DNA of 64,000 nt, taken from assembly GCF_000732925.1 (NCBI RefSeq), contig NZ_CP008953.1:5580001-5644000 (forward strand). Reading direction: 5' to 3'. The DNA comes from Amycolatopsis japonica. Lineage in GTDB: Bacteria; Actinomycetota; Actinomycetes; Mycobacteriales; Pseudonocardiaceae. Positions 8,585 through 17,082 of this stretch are shown in pieces. How positions within the stretch are numbered: the first letter of the stretch is position 1; every line of letters begins with the position of its first letter. The notes beneath the pieces were generated by a model. It did not search any database. It saw only the letters and a list, made by a program, of their open reading frames with translations, and was not told where the DNA came from. Made by a program: the position numbers and the translations under genes.

Positions 8585-9391
8585 ATGTTCCAGAAGGTGC
8601 TCGCGACGTTCGGCTCGGGCGGGGCGAAGATCGACGCCCGGCTGCTCGACCGCACGGTCTCCCCCGGCCGCCCGTTGCGCGGTGAGGTCCTGCTGCTCGG
8701 CGGCGAAGTCGATCAAGAGATCAACGGTCTCTCGGTCAAACTGCTCGCCAGGGTCACGCTCCCGGACGAGCGCCGCCCCGGCGTCGAGGACCTCGAGTTC
8801 GGCACCCAGCAGCTCGCGGGCAACGAGCGCATCGGGCCCGGCCAGCAGGTCCGGATCCCGTTCGAGGTGGCCCTGCCGTGGGAGACGCCGATCTCCAGCG
8901 TCTTCGGCAAACCGCTGAACGGGATGGCCGTCGGCCTGCAGACCAGCCTCGACATCGCGAACTCCGTCACCGACCCGGTCGACGTCGACGCCGCCGCGAT
9001 CGAGCCGCTGCCCGCGCAGAAACGGATACTGGACGCCTTCAGCCGGATCGGCTTCGTCTTCCGCGAGGCCGTGCTGGAACGCGGCCGGGTCGACGGCGCG
9101 GTCCAGCAGCTCCCGTTCTTCCAGGAGATCCGCTTCACCCCCTCACCGAGGTTCGCGCCCGTCTTCACCTCGGTGGCGGTGACCTTCCTGTCCTCGCCGT
9201 CGGAGACGCAGGTCGTGCTGGAGGTGACCAAACGGGTCCGGGTGTCCAAGAGCGGCGGCTTCGGCGGACGCGGCCAGGAGTTCCTCGGCCTGTTCAAGGT
9301 CGACCACGCCGCGCTGGAACGGGTCAAGTGGGAGCCGCAGCTCGAAGGCTGGCTGCACGAGGTGGCCAAGGCACGCGGGATCTTCGACTGA
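8585..9391 (+). CDS. spo0M: Spo0M-like sporulation-control protein (arrestin fold)
   Basis: A 268-residue cytoplasmic protein of the Spo0M family, which has an arrestin-like beta-sandwich and influences sporulation or cell shape in Bacillus and actinomycetes. Family features are the N-terminal FQKVLATFGSGGAKIDARL, PGRPLRGEVLLLGGEVDQEI and the mid-domain LPWETPIS. A segment SKSGGFGGRGQEFLG and the HAALERVKWEPQLEGWLHEV tail end the protein. Its stop overlaps the next ATG (TGATG), so translation of the HD-domain gene is probably coupled. It diverges from the DUF3039 gene with a 58-bp gap. Confidence 0.88.
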   Translation: MFQKVLATFGSGGAKIDARLLDRTVSPGRPLRGEVLLLGGEVDQEINGLSVKLLARVTLPDERRPGVEDLEFGTQQLAGNERIGPGQQVRIPFEVALPWETPISSVFGKPLNGMAVGLQTSLDIANSVTDPVDVDAAAIEPLPAQKRILDAFSRIGFVFREAVLERGRVDGAVQQLPFFQEIRFTPSPRFAPVFTSVAVTFLSSPSETQVVLEVTKRVRVSKSGGFGGRGQEFLGLFKVDHAALERVKWEPQLEGWLHEVAKARGIFD

Positions 9392-10035
9392 TGGACTGGC
9401 CGACCGCGATCACCCGGCTCGGTGGCGATCACCAGATCGCCGCCGTCGCGTGGAACGACCTCCAGGCCCGCTACGCCGAACCGCACCGGCGCTACCACGA
9501 TCTCGGGCACGTCACGGCCGTCGCCCGCGACAGCGGAGCCCTTGCCGTCGCCTTCGGTCTCGGCGCCCGCGAACGGGCCCTCGTCGCCATCGCGGCGTGG
9601 ACGCACGACGTCGTCTACGACGCCCGCCCCGGCGAGGACGAGCAGGCCAGCGCCGCCTGGACCCGCGACGAACTCACCAACGCCGGCGTCCCCGCGGCCG
9701 ACGTCGAACGTGCCAGCGGGCTGGTCCTCAGCACGATCCACCACACCGCCCCCGACGAAGACCTCCTCGCCACGGCGCTGCTGGACGCCGACCTGGCGAT
9801 CCTCGGCGCCCCTCCGGAGGACTACGAGCAGTACGCGAACGGTGTCCGGGAGGAGTACTCGATCTACTCCGACGAGGACTGGCGGGCGGGCCGCACGGCC
9901 GTGCTCGAAAACCTGCTGGCCAGGCCGCGGCTCTACCGCAGCGACATCGCGCGGGCACGCTGGGAGGGCAAGGCACGCGAGAACCTCTCGAACGAACTGA
10001 CCCGATGGCGTGACGCGGACCCACATCACCGATGA
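9391..10035 (+). CDS. HD-domain metal-dependent phosphohydrolase-like protein
   Basis: A 214-residue predicted metal-dependent phosphohydrolase of the HD superfamily. The metal ligands are visible as RRYHDLGH (first His), WTHDVVYD (the His-Asp pair) and LSTIHHTAPDED; LLDADLAILG supplies a downstream Asp. The family has actinobacterial members of unknown substrate. The ATG overlaps the spo0M stop by one base, and psuG begins 9 bp after this gene, so a four-gene transcript is likely. A nucleotide-type substrate would fit the pseudouridine genes but is not shown by the sequence. Confidence 0.8.
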   Translation: MDWPTAITRLGGDHQIAAVAWNDLQARYAEPHRRYHDLGHVTAVARDSGALAVAFGLGARERALVAIAAWTHDVVYDARPGEDEQASAAWTRDELTNAGVPAADVERASGLVLSTIHHTAPDEDLLATALLDADLAILGAPPEDYEQYANGVREEYSIYSDEDWRAGRTAVLENLLARPRLYRSDIARARWEGKARENLSNELTRWRDADPHHR

Positions 10036-10044
10036 TGTTCGTTC

Positions 10045-10962
10045 GTGACTCCGCAACTGTCCCTTCACGAAGAGGTCGCCTCCGCCCTCGCCGCCGGTGA
10101 CCCCGTCGTCGCGCTGGAGAGCACCATCCTCTCCCACGGTCTCCCGCCCGGCCGCAACCTCGACGTCGCCCGGCGGCTGGAGAAGGTCGTGCGCGACGGC
10201 GGCGCCGTCCCCGCGACCATCGCCGTCCTCGACGGCGTCCCCCTGATCGGCCTCACCGGCGAGCAGCTGGAACGTGTGTGCGCGCCCGGCGCGGACCTGG
10301 ACAAGCTCTCCCTGCGCGACATCGGCCCGGCCGTCGGCCTCGGCCGCTCCGGCGCGACCACGGTCGCGAGCACCGCGGCGCTGGCCGCCGCGGCCGGGAT
10401 CGGCATGTTCGCCACCGGCGGGCTCGGCGGCGTGCACCAGGGCGCGGCGCAGAGCTGGGACGTGTCGGCGGATCTGGGCGTGCTCGCGAAGGTGCCCACC
10501 ACGGTCGTCTGCTCGGGCGTCAAGTCGGTACTCGACATCGCCGCGACCCTCGAAGTGCTGGAGACCAACTCGGTACCCGTGCTGGGCTACCGCACCGGCG
10601 AGTTCCCGGCGTTCTACCTCCGCTCGTCCGGTTTCGAGGTGCCGTGGCGGGTCGACGACGCCGCGCAGGCCGCCGCGGTCATCGCCGCGCACCGGGCGCA
10701 CGCGTCTTCCGGTGTGCTGCTGGCGAATCCGATCCCGGAAGCGTCCGAAATGGACCGTGAACTGCACGACCGGCTGCTCGCCGAAGGGCTGGAACTCCTC
10801 AAGACCCGTGGCGTGCACGGGAAGGACGTCACGCCGGTGCTGCTGGAGCATTTCCACACCGCCAGCGAGGGCGTGAGCCTCGACGCGAACGAGGCCCTGG
10901 TGCTGTCCAACGCGGAGCTGGCCACCGAGGTCGCCGTCGCGCTCGCCGGGACCGCGGCATGA
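10045..10962 (+). CDS. psuG: Pseudouridine-5'-phosphate glycosidase
   Basis: PsuG reversibly splits pseudouridine 5'-phosphate into uracil and ribose 5-phosphate, the second step of pseudouridine recycling from RNA turnover. At 305 residues it has the usual length. Hallmarks are VALESTILSHGLPPG near the N-terminus, AVPATIAVLDG, SLRDIGPAV, ATGGLGGVHQGA (substrate pocket) and VCSGVKSVLDI, whose Lys corresponds to the catalytic lysine. The start is GTG with a weak ribosome site, suggesting coupling to the gene 9 bp upstream. The 3' end overlaps the kinase gene by 4 bp (ATGA). Confidence 0.93.
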   Translation: MTPQLSLHEEVASALAAGDPVVALESTILSHGLPPGRNLDVARRLEKVVRDGGAVPATIAVLDGVPLIGLTGEQLERVCAPGADLDKLSLRDIGPAVGLGRSGATTVASTAALAAAAGIGMFATGGLGGVHQGAAQSWDVSADLGVLAKVPTTVVCSGVKSVLDIAATLEVLETNSVPVLGYRTGEFPAFYLRSSGFEVPWRVDDAAQAAAVIAAHRAHASSGVLLANPIPEASEMDRELHDRLLAEGLELLKTRGVHGKDVTPVLLEHFHTASEGVSLDANEALVLSNAELATEVAVALAGTAA

Positions 10963-11831
10963 GCGGCATCGTCGTCGTCGGCGACGTCGGTCTCGACGTC
11001 GTCGCGCGGCACGAAGGCCCCATCCCGCACGGTGGCGACATCCGCGCGAAGGTCCACTTCACCAGCGGCGGCGCGGGGGCGAACACCGCGCTGTGGCTGC
11101 GGGCGGAGGACACGGAGACCACGCTGGTCGCCCGGATCGGGGACGACTCCGGCGGCCGCATGGTGAAGAGCGAACTGGAGGCGGCGGGCGTCCGCTGCGA
11201 GTTCGCGGTGGACCCCGAGGAACCGACGTTCTGCGTCGTCGTGCTCGTCGACGGCGCGGGTGAGCGGAGCATGCTCGCCGACCGCGCGGCCAACGCGAAG
11301 TTCAGCCCGGAGGACGTCACCGAGGCGGCCCTGGCCGGGGCGAGTCACCTGCACCTCTCGGGCTACGTCCTGCTGTACCCGTCGTCACGGCCCGCGGCGC
11401 TCGCCTCGCTGGCGGCGGCGAAGAAGGCCGGGCTGACGACGTCGGTCGACCCGCAGGCGGCGACGCTGATCACCGATCCCGCGGCCTTCCTCGACGACGT
11501 GCGCGGCGTGGACCTGCTGATGCCGAACACCAGCGAGCTGGTCGCGCTGACCGGGTCGAGTGACCCCGAGGCGGCGAAGGAACTGCTGGACTACGTCGGC
11601 GAGGTCGTGGTCACCGCCGGGCTCGACGGCGCCAGCTGGGTGGACGCGAGCGGCACCATCACCTCGGTACCCGCGCAGCCGGCGGAGTGCGTCGACTCGA
11701 CCGGCGCCGGGGACGCCTTCGACGCCGGTGTGCTGGCGGCGTGGCTGCGCGGCGAGTCCACGGTGGAGGTGCTTCGGGCCGGGACGCGGCTGGGGGCCCA
11801 GGCGGTCGCGAAGGTCGGGCCGCAGCCGTAG
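10959..11831 (+). CDS. psuK: PfkB-family kinase, probable pseudouridine kinase
   Basis: A 290-residue ribokinase-fold kinase. The N-terminal glycine motif GGAGANTALWL and the C-terminal PfkB signature DSTGAGDAFDAGVLA, with its catalytic Asp, are intact. Its 4-bp overlap with psuG identifies it as the partner that phosphorylates pseudouridine at the 5' position, feeding PsuG. The specificity is therefore inferred from context; PfkB enzymes in general use many sugars and nucleosides. It ends a four-gene run and is followed by a long palindrome. Confidence 0.85.
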   Translation: MSGIVVVGDVGLDVVARHEGPIPHGGDIRAKVHFTSGGAGANTALWLRAEDTETTLVARIGDDSGGRMVKSELEAAGVRCEFAVDPEEPTFCVVVLVDGAGERSMLADRAANAKFSPEDVTEAALAGASHLHLSGYVLLYPSSRPAALASLAAAKKAGLTTSVDPQAATLITDPAAFLDDVRGVDLLMPNTSELVALTGSSDPEAAKELLDYVGEVVVTAGLDGASWVDASGTITSVPAQPAECVDSTGAGDAFDAGVLAAWLRGESTVEVLRAGTRLGAQAVAKVGPQP

Positions 11832-11844
11832 CCCCTCATCGAGC

Positions 11845-11897
11845 GCTATGAAAGGTCCTTTCCTGGCAAATTTTGCCAGGAAAGGACCTTTCATAGC
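11845..11897. terminator. Long palindrome, family A copy 2 (26-bp arms)
   Basis: GCTATGAAAGGTCCTTTCCT continues into GGCAAA, and the 26 bases are repeated inversely around one T. Compared with copies 1 and 3 it has GG in place of TG in one arm and the matching CC in place of CA in the other, so pairing is retained. It lies between the convergent psuK and DUF3099 genes. Confidence 0.75.
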
Positions 11898-11911
11898 ACG
11901 CGCGAAACGAG

Positions 11912-12244
11912 TCAGCCGCCGTCGATGACGCGGTGACCGGAGCTTTCGATCCGCGTCGGCTCCGACTGGTACCGGTTGACCTTCTCGCTCTTGCGCGGCG
12001 GACGGTCGTTGGCCACCAGGACGGCGATCCACGGCAGCGGGATCGAGATCGCGATCAGCGCCAGCGCGAGCCACCAGGTCTGGTAGAAGATCCCGGCGAG
12101 GATCAGGCACGGGATGCGGAACGACATCATGATGATGTACTTCCGCTTCCGCTTGGCCAGCTGGTCTTCGTAGGACGGGGCGGCTTCGGTGATCAGCACC
12201 GGAGCGGGTTCCCTCGGTTCGGGACCGTGGGCGGGCGCGTTCAC
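11912..12244 (-). CDS. DUF3099 membrane protein
   Basis: A 110-residue actinobacterial membrane protein of unknown function. The family core SYEDQLAKRKRKYIIMMSFR is followed by two adjacent hydrophobic helices (IPCLILAGIFYQTWWLALA and LIAISIPLPWIAVLVAN) and a basic cytoplasmic tail. The GTG start was chosen because GGAGGT lies 6 nt upstream. An in-frame ATG at 12286 overlaps the stop of the amidohydrolase gene (ATGA) and would add 14 residues by coupling; it cannot be excluded. Confidence 0.8.
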   Translation of the reverse strand: MNAPAHGPEPREPAPVLITEAAPSYEDQLAKRKRKYIIMMSFRIPCLILAGIFYQTWWLALALIAISIPLPWIAVLVANDRPPRKSEKVNRYQSEPTRIESSGHRVIDGG

Positions 12245-12282
12245 AGCACCACCTCCGGCTTCCATGCTCCCACTCGCCGGGC

Positions 12283-13548
12283 TCATCCGACACCCGGGTG
12301 GGTGAGCCGGTGCAAAGCCGCGACCACGAGCGTCTCGACGCCGGCCGAAAGCGTCGGATGCGGGATCGGCGCGAAGAGCGGCGAGTGGTTCGACGGGATG
12401 TCCTGTTCGAAGCGCCCGGCGGTCATCGCGGCGATCACCTTGCCCTCGTCCAGGCCGCCGACCAGCCAGAACACCGACGGCACCCCGGCGGCGCGGCCGA
12501 ATTCGCTGAAGTCCTCGCTGCCGGTGACCAGCGGCGCGGGCATCACCCGGCCTTCGCCGAAGTGGTCGCGGAAGGCGGCGGTGAGGCCCTCGGTGGCCGC
12601 GTCGTCGTTCTCGGTGACCGGGAACGCGCCGATCCGCTCGATCTCCGGCGGTTTCGGCGCGCCCGCGGTGGCCGCCTCGCCCTGGACGATCCGTTCGACC
12701 GCCGCGACGACCTTCTCCCGCACCGCCTGGTCGAACGACCGGATGTTGACCTCGAGGACGGCGTGGTCGGCGATGATGTTGTGCGCGGTGCCGACGTGCA
12801 GCGACCCCACGGTCACCACCGCCGATTCGGTCGCCGAGATCTCCCGCGACACGATGGTCTGCAGTTTGAGCACCACGGACGCGGCGAGCACGGCGGGATC
12901 CACCGTGGTCTCGGGGCGCGAGCCGTGCCCGCCCCGGCCGTGCAGGGTGATGCGGAGCGCGTCGGTGGCCGCCATGATCACGCCCGGCCTGGTCAGCACC
13001 CAGCCCGCCGGGCCGGGGACGACATGCTGGCCGAGCACCACGTCGGGCTTGCCGGCGGGGGCGAAGACGCCGTCGCGGACCATGCCGGCGGCGCCGTCCC
13101 CGGCCTCCTCCCCCGGCTGGAAGACGACCATCAGCGTGCCGGACCAGTGCTCGCGTCCGGCCGCGAGCAGCGACGCGGCGCCGGAGAGCCAAGTGGCGTG
13201 CATGTCGTGACCGCAGGCGTGCATCACCGGCACGTCGCGGCCGTCGGCGTCGACCCCGCGCGCGGTGCTCGCGTACGGCAGGCCGGTCTTCTCCTCGACC
13301 GGCAACGCGTCGATGTCGGCGCGCAACATCACCTTGGGGCCGGGGCCGTTGCGCAGCACGCCCAGGACGCCGGTGCGCCCGATACCGGTGTGCACCTCGT
13401 AACCGTCGGCCTCCAGGCGCCGCGCCAGTTCGGCGGCGGTGCGGGTTTCGGCGAACGACAGCTCCGGATGCCGGTGGAGGTCGATGTACAGGTCTTCCAG
13501 TCCGGGCAGCGCCGCCTGCAGCGGTGCCAGGACACTTTCGAGGCTCAC
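12283..13548 (-). CDS. M20-family amidohydrolase (hippurate hydrolase/IAA-amino acid hydrolase type)
   Basis: A 421-residue di-zinc amidohydrolase that removes acyl groups from N-acyl amino acids or similar amides. The dinuclear-site motifs are present: LHRHPELSF, MHACGHDMHATWL, FQPGEEAGDG (the catalytic Glu pair) and the dimerisation-domain HGRGGHGSRPE. SEDFSEFG near the end supplies the last ligand region. No signal peptide, so it acts in the cytoplasm. It is transcribed with the DUF3099 gene and diverges from the methyltransferase with a 27-bp gap. Substrate unknown. Confidence 0.9.
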   Translation of the reverse strand: MSLESVLAPLQAALPGLEDLYIDLHRHPELSFAETRTAAELARRLEADGYEVHTGIGRTGVLGVLRNGPGPKVMLRADIDALPVEEKTGLPYASTARGVDADGRDVPVMHACGHDMHATWLSGAASLLAAGREHWSGTLMVVFQPGEEAGDGAAGMVRDGVFAPAGKPDVVLGQHVVPGPAGWVLTRPGVIMAATDALRITLHGRGGHGSRPETTVDPAVLAASVVLKLQTIVSREISATESAVVTVGSLHVGTAHNIIADHAVLEVNIRSFDQAVREKVVAAVERIVQGEAATAGAPKPPEIERIGAFPVTENDDAATEGLTAAFRDHFGEGRVMPAPLVTGSEDFSEFGRAAGVPSVFWLVGGLDEGKVIAAMTAGRFEQDIPSNHSPLFAPIPHPTLSAGVETLVVAALHRLTHPGVG

Positions 13549-13575
13549 GACCTCATCCTGGCAGTATTACCCACC

Positions 13576-15072
13576 GTGAGCACACGAGCGGCCCTCCCCG
13601 ACCTGTCCGACGACGTTTGCGCGAGGCTCCGCGACGCCTTCCGCCGGACGGGTTACGACACCGACGGCGTGGTCGAAGCCCTCGGCTCCGCGCACGGCGC
13701 CCTCGGACGCGGCGAACCCGAACTCGCCTACCGCGCGACGCGCGACGCGGGTGAACTCGGCACGCTGATCCGGCTGTTCCTCCTCGGCTCGACCGAACCG
13801 GAGAAGGACGTCGAGGCCGCGTTCGCGCCGCTTTCCCTCGATGACGCGGTCGCCGCCACTCTGCTCGTGCCCGTGGCCGACGGCTACCGCGCCGGTCTCG
13901 ACGTCCGCCCGCACGGCGACGACGAAGGCTCGTGGTGGGTCGTCGCCGACCTCGACGCCGACATCCTGGGCCGCACCGTGCCCGAAGACCACGTGCTCGG
14001 CGTCGGGCACGCCTCCCTCAGCCTGATCCGGGCCACGAGCCGCCGCGAGGTCGGCAGCCTGCTCGACGTCGGCACGGGCAACGGCGTCCAGGCGCTGCAC
14101 GCCACCCGGCACGCGAAGAAGGTCACCGCGACCGACGTCTCGGCCCGTGCGCTGGCGCTCGCCGCGGCCACGTTCCGGCTCAACGAACTGGACGTCGAAC
14201 TCGTCCGGGGCGAATGGTTCGCGCCGGTCGCGCGGCGCCGGTTCGACCAGATCGTCTGCAATCCCCCGTTCGTGGTGGGCCCGCCGCGCGTCGACTACAC
14301 CTACCGCGACTCCGGTCTCGCCGGTGACGACGCCAGCGCGCTCGTGGTGCGGCAGCTGCCCGGGTTCCTCAACGACGGCGGCACCGGCCAGCTCCTGGCG
14401 TCCTGGCTGCACGTGAAGGGCGAGGACTGGGGCGATCGGGTGACCCGCTGGCTGCCCGCCGAGACCGACGCGTGGTTCGTCCAGCGGGACATCGCCGATC
14501 CGGGCCTCTACGTCGGCACGTGGCTGCGTGACGCGGGCATCGACCCCCGCTCCCCCGAAGGCCGCGCGAAATCGAGCGCGTGGCTCGACTGGTTCGCCGA
14601 GAACGACGTCCAGGGCATCGGTTTCGGCTTCGTCACCCTCCGCCGGGCGGACGGCGCGACCCCGACGATCGTGTGCGAGGACCTGCGCCAGGCCTACGAC
14701 GACCCGCTGGGCGCCGAGGCCGCGAACTGGCTGGACCGGGTGGAATGGCTTCGCACCAACGGGGATTCGCTCCTCGATGTCCGGTTCCGGGTCCCGGAGA
14801 CCGTTCTTCTGGAGAGCGTCGCCGAGCCGGGTGAAGAGGGCTGGGCCACGACCGTCCAGCGGCTGCATCGCACCGATGGTCCCGGTTGGTCGCACGAAGT
14901 GGACGAGCTCGCGACACGGCTGCTTGCCGGCTGCCAGGGCGCTTTGCCGCTGGAGGATCTGATCGTGCTCCTGGCGGCCGCTCAGGGCCTGGAACCGGAG
15001 GAACTGGCCGAGGCCGCGCTCCCCGTCGTCCGGGAACTGGTCCGGCACGGCATGCTGCTGCCCGCCGTCTGA
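13576..15072 (+). CDS. SAM-dependent methyltransferase (NPPF type)
   Basis: A 498-residue class I methyltransferase. The N-terminal ~140 residues form a helical domain found in actinobacterial homologues. The catalytic domain has motif I LLDVGTGNGVQALHATRHA (about 165-183), an acidic TATDVSARAL strand and motif IV CNPPFVVGPP, the NPPY-like signature of enzymes that methylate amide or exocyclic amino nitrogen in proteins, rRNA or DNA. Its target is unknown; a PrmC/RsmC-like role is possible. The GTG start is assigned after a 27-bp divergent gap; extension upstream would run antisense through the amidohydrolase. The stop overlaps dtd (TGATG). Confidence 0.85.
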   Translation: MSTRAALPDLSDDVCARLRDAFRRTGYDTDGVVEALGSAHGALGRGEPELAYRATRDAGELGTLIRLFLLGSTEPEKDVEAAFAPLSLDDAVAATLLVPVADGYRAGLDVRPHGDDEGSWWVVADLDADILGRTVPEDHVLGVGHASLSLIRATSRREVGSLLDVGTGNGVQALHATRHAKKVTATDVSARALALAAATFRLNELDVELVRGEWFAPVARRRFDQIVCNPPFVVGPPRVDYTYRDSGLAGDDASALVVRQLPGFLNDGGTGQLLASWLHVKGEDWGDRVTRWLPAETDAWFVQRDIADPGLYVGTWLRDAGIDPRSPEGRAKSSAWLDWFAENDVQGIGFGFVTLRRADGATPTIVCEDLRQAYDDPLGAEAANWLDRVEWLRTNGDSLLDVRFRVPETVLLESVAEPGEEGWATTVQRLHRTDGPGWSHEVDELATRLLAGCQGALPLEDLIVLLAAAQGLEPEELAEAALPVVRELVRHGMLLPAV

Positions 15073-15497
15073 TGCGGGCGGTGGTGGCGAGGGTCACGGA
15101 AGCGAGCGTGACCGTCGGAGACGAGGTGACCGGCGCCATCGACGAGCCGGGTTTGCTGGTGCTGCTGGGGATCCACGTCGACGACGACGTGTCCAAGGTG
15201 CCGACGATGGCCCGCAAACTGCACGAAGCTCGCATACTTCGCGACGAGGAGTCGTGCGCCACCACCGGCGCACCCCTCCTCGTCGTAAGCCAGTTCACCC
15301 TTTACGGCGACACCCGCAAAGGCCGCCGTCCCTCCTGGACCGCGGCCGCCCGGCCCGAGGCCGCCGAACCGCTCGTGACGGCCGTCGTCGACGCGTTGCG
15401 CGAACGCGGGGCCCGGGTCGAAACCGGCCGGTTCGGGGCCATGATGGCGGTCCGGAGCGTGAACGACGGTCCGTTCACCCTCCTCATAGAGGTCTAG
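15072..15497 (+). CDS. dtd: D-aminoacyl-tRNA deacylase
   Basis: Dtd removes D-amino acids (and glycine from tRNA-Ala) mischarged onto tRNA. The 141-residue protein is near the family's usual length. The two active-site elements are visible: SQFTLYGDTRKGRRPSW (residues ~75-91) and VNDGPFTLLIEV at the C-terminus, where the Gly-Pro dipeptide is kept but the usual following Val is Phe. The ATG overlaps the methyltransferase stop by one base, so the two are co-translated. Confidence 0.92.
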   Translation: MRAVVARVTEASVTVGDEVTGAIDEPGLLVLLGIHVDDDVSKVPTMARKLHEARILRDEESCATTGAPLLVVSQFTLYGDTRKGRRPSWTAAARPEAAEPLVTAVVDALRERGARVETGRFGAMMAVRSVNDGPFTLLIEV

Positions 15498-15595
15498 ACC
15501 ACGTTTCTCTCTCCCTGGCACGGGCATTCTCAGGAAAAGCTCAGGGTTGGTCGAGCAACGCCCCAGGTCAGCCGCCCGTCTCCTCTGTAGCGGCC

Positions 15596-15624
15596 GGGAA
15601 CGTTTTCGGACCTCCCGGCGTTGA
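15596..15624 (+). promoter_or_regulatory. SigE/SigH-type promoter of sigB
   Basis: GGGAAC (15596-15601) and CGTTGA (15619-15624) are separated by 17 bp. This matches the -35 GGAAC and -10 CGTT pattern of actinobacterial stress ECF sigma factors, which drive sigB in mycobacteria. The expected start of transcription is about 115 bp upstream of the sigB ATG. Confidence 0.6.
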
Positions 15625-15744
15625 GCCAAGTGTCCAGCCAAGCTGGGCCGACGAGGAGTAGCGGGTTTTCCACAGGGCCTGTTACGCCGAGGCGGATCCG
15701 GCGGACACATCGCAGCACGTTCAGCCCGTGACCGGGGAGGCAGA

Positions 15745-16776
15745 ATGTCAGTCCAGACTCTCGAACGCGAAGCGCGCGGGATTCGCGAGCGCCGTATCCC
15801 GGCGCAATCCACCCAGGAGCCGGTGAGCACGGGGGCGCTCACCGACGCCGACCTCGACGCCCAGAGCCCGGCCGCGGACCTCGTTCGCGTGTACCTCAAC
15901 GGAATCGGCAAGACGGCGCTGCTGTCCGCCGCCGACGAGGTCGAGCTGGCCAAGCGCATCGAAGCCGGCGTGTTCGCCCAGCACATGCTGGACACCGCCG
16001 AGGGGCTCACGCCGAAGCGGCGTTCGGAGATGTCCGCCCTCGTGCGTGACGGCCACAGCGCGAAGAACCACCTGCTGGAGGCCAACCTCCGTCTCGTGGT
16101 CTCGCTCGCGAAGCGCTACACCGGCCGGGGGATGCCACTGCTCGACCTGATCCAGGAGGGGAACCTGGGTCTGATCCGCGCGGTGGAGAAGTTCGACTAC
16201 TCCAAGGGGTTCAAGTTCTCGACGTACGCCACCTGGTGGATCCGCCAGGCCATCACCAGGGGGATGGCCGACCAGGGACGCACCATCCGGCTGCCGGTCC
16301 ACCTGGTGGAACAGGTGAACAAGCTGGCCCGCATCAAGCGCGACCTGCACCAGCAGCTCGGCCGGGACGCCACCCACGAGGAGCTGGCCGCCGAATCGGG
16401 TATCCCGGCGCACAAGATCTCCGACCTGCTCGACCACTCGCGTGACCCGGTGAGCCTCGACATGCCGGTCGGCACCGAGGAGGACGCCCCGCTCGGTGAC
16501 TTCATCGAGGACTCCGAGGCGACCGACGCCGAGAGCGCCGTGATCTCCGGTCTGCTCCAGGACGACCTGCGCCGCGTGCTCGCGACGCTGGACGACCGCG
16601 AGTCCCAGGTGATCCGCCTGCGCTACGGCCTCGACGACGGCCAGCCGCGCACGCTCGACCAGATCGGCAAGCACTTCGGGCTTTCCCGTGAGCGCGTTCG
16701 GCAGATCGAGCGAGAGGTCATGTCGAAGCTGCGTCAGGGTGAGCGGGCGGACCGCCTGCGCGCCTACGCTTCGTAG
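15745..16776 (+). CDS. sigB: RNA polymerase sigma factor SigB (principal-like, group 2)
   Basis: A 343-residue sigma-70 factor with regions 1.2 to 4.2 and no long N-terminal extension, as in mycobacterial SigB. Recognisable parts are PAADLVRVYLNGIGKTALLS (1.2), NLRLVVSLAKRYTGRGMPLL, IQEGNLGLIRAVEKFDYSKG and FSTYATWWIRQAI (2.1-2.4), RLPVHLVEQ (3) and TLDQIGKHFGLSRERVRQIE (4.2 helix-turn-helix). It probably directs stress and stationary-phase transcription, consistent with the SigE/SigH-type promoter upstream. Monocistronic. Confidence 0.92.
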   Translation: MSVQTLEREARGIRERRIPAQSTQEPVSTGALTDADLDAQSPAADLVRVYLNGIGKTALLSAADEVELAKRIEAGVFAQHMLDTAEGLTPKRRSEMSALVRDGHSAKNHLLEANLRLVVSLAKRYTGRGMPLLDLIQEGNLGLIRAVEKFDYSKGFKFSTYATWWIRQAITRGMADQGRTIRLPVHLVEQVNKLARIKRDLHQQLGRDATHEELAAESGIPAHKISDLLDHSRDPVSLDMPVGTEEDAPLGDFIEDSEATDAESAVISGLLQDDLRRVLATLDDRESQVIRLRYGLDDGQPRTLDQIGKHFGLSRERVRQIEREVMSKLRQGERADRLRAYAS

Positions 16777-17082
16777 TGGCACAGAGCCTTTCGGCGCGGA
16801 AAAAGCAACACCCGTTCGGCAGCGTTGACTTATGACCTGCGTCACGAGACCGTCGAGCAGGTAAAAAGTCTTCGCGGTCGGGTGTTCGCGCCCGGATCGC
16901 TTTCCCCGGGAGGTCGGGTCCGTCGGGGTGGGCCCGGCCTCCCGAACTATTTGTGGGGCGCGGCGACAAAATGCAGGGCGGGAATTGCATTCTCGCGCCT
17001 TCGCATCGGACGTGCCGCCGGTCACGTGGGGCCCGCCTAGTACCGTGAGCGGGTTCCCGATGCCGGCAAAGGAGCCCGCGCA
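16777..17082. other. 306-bp gap between sigB and fumarase
   Basis: No credible coding region. The one clear structure is a 14-bp stem hairpin near the middle, listed separately. The distal part must hold the fumarase promoter, but I could not identify -10/-35 elements with confidence. Confidence 0.5.
16908..16943 (+). terminator. GC-rich hairpin downstream of sigB
   Basis: GGGAGGTCGGGTCC pairs with GGGCCCGGCCTCCC across an 8-nt loop, giving a 14-bp stem with two G-U wobbles when read as + strand RNA. There is no U-tract. It could terminate sigB or act in the fumarase leader. Confidence 0.5.

Noticed and set aside
12298..13575. N-terminal extension of the methyltransferase
   Set aside because: The first ~425 residues of this frame are antisense to the M20 amidohydrolase. 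The GTG at 13576 begins the recognisable protein.
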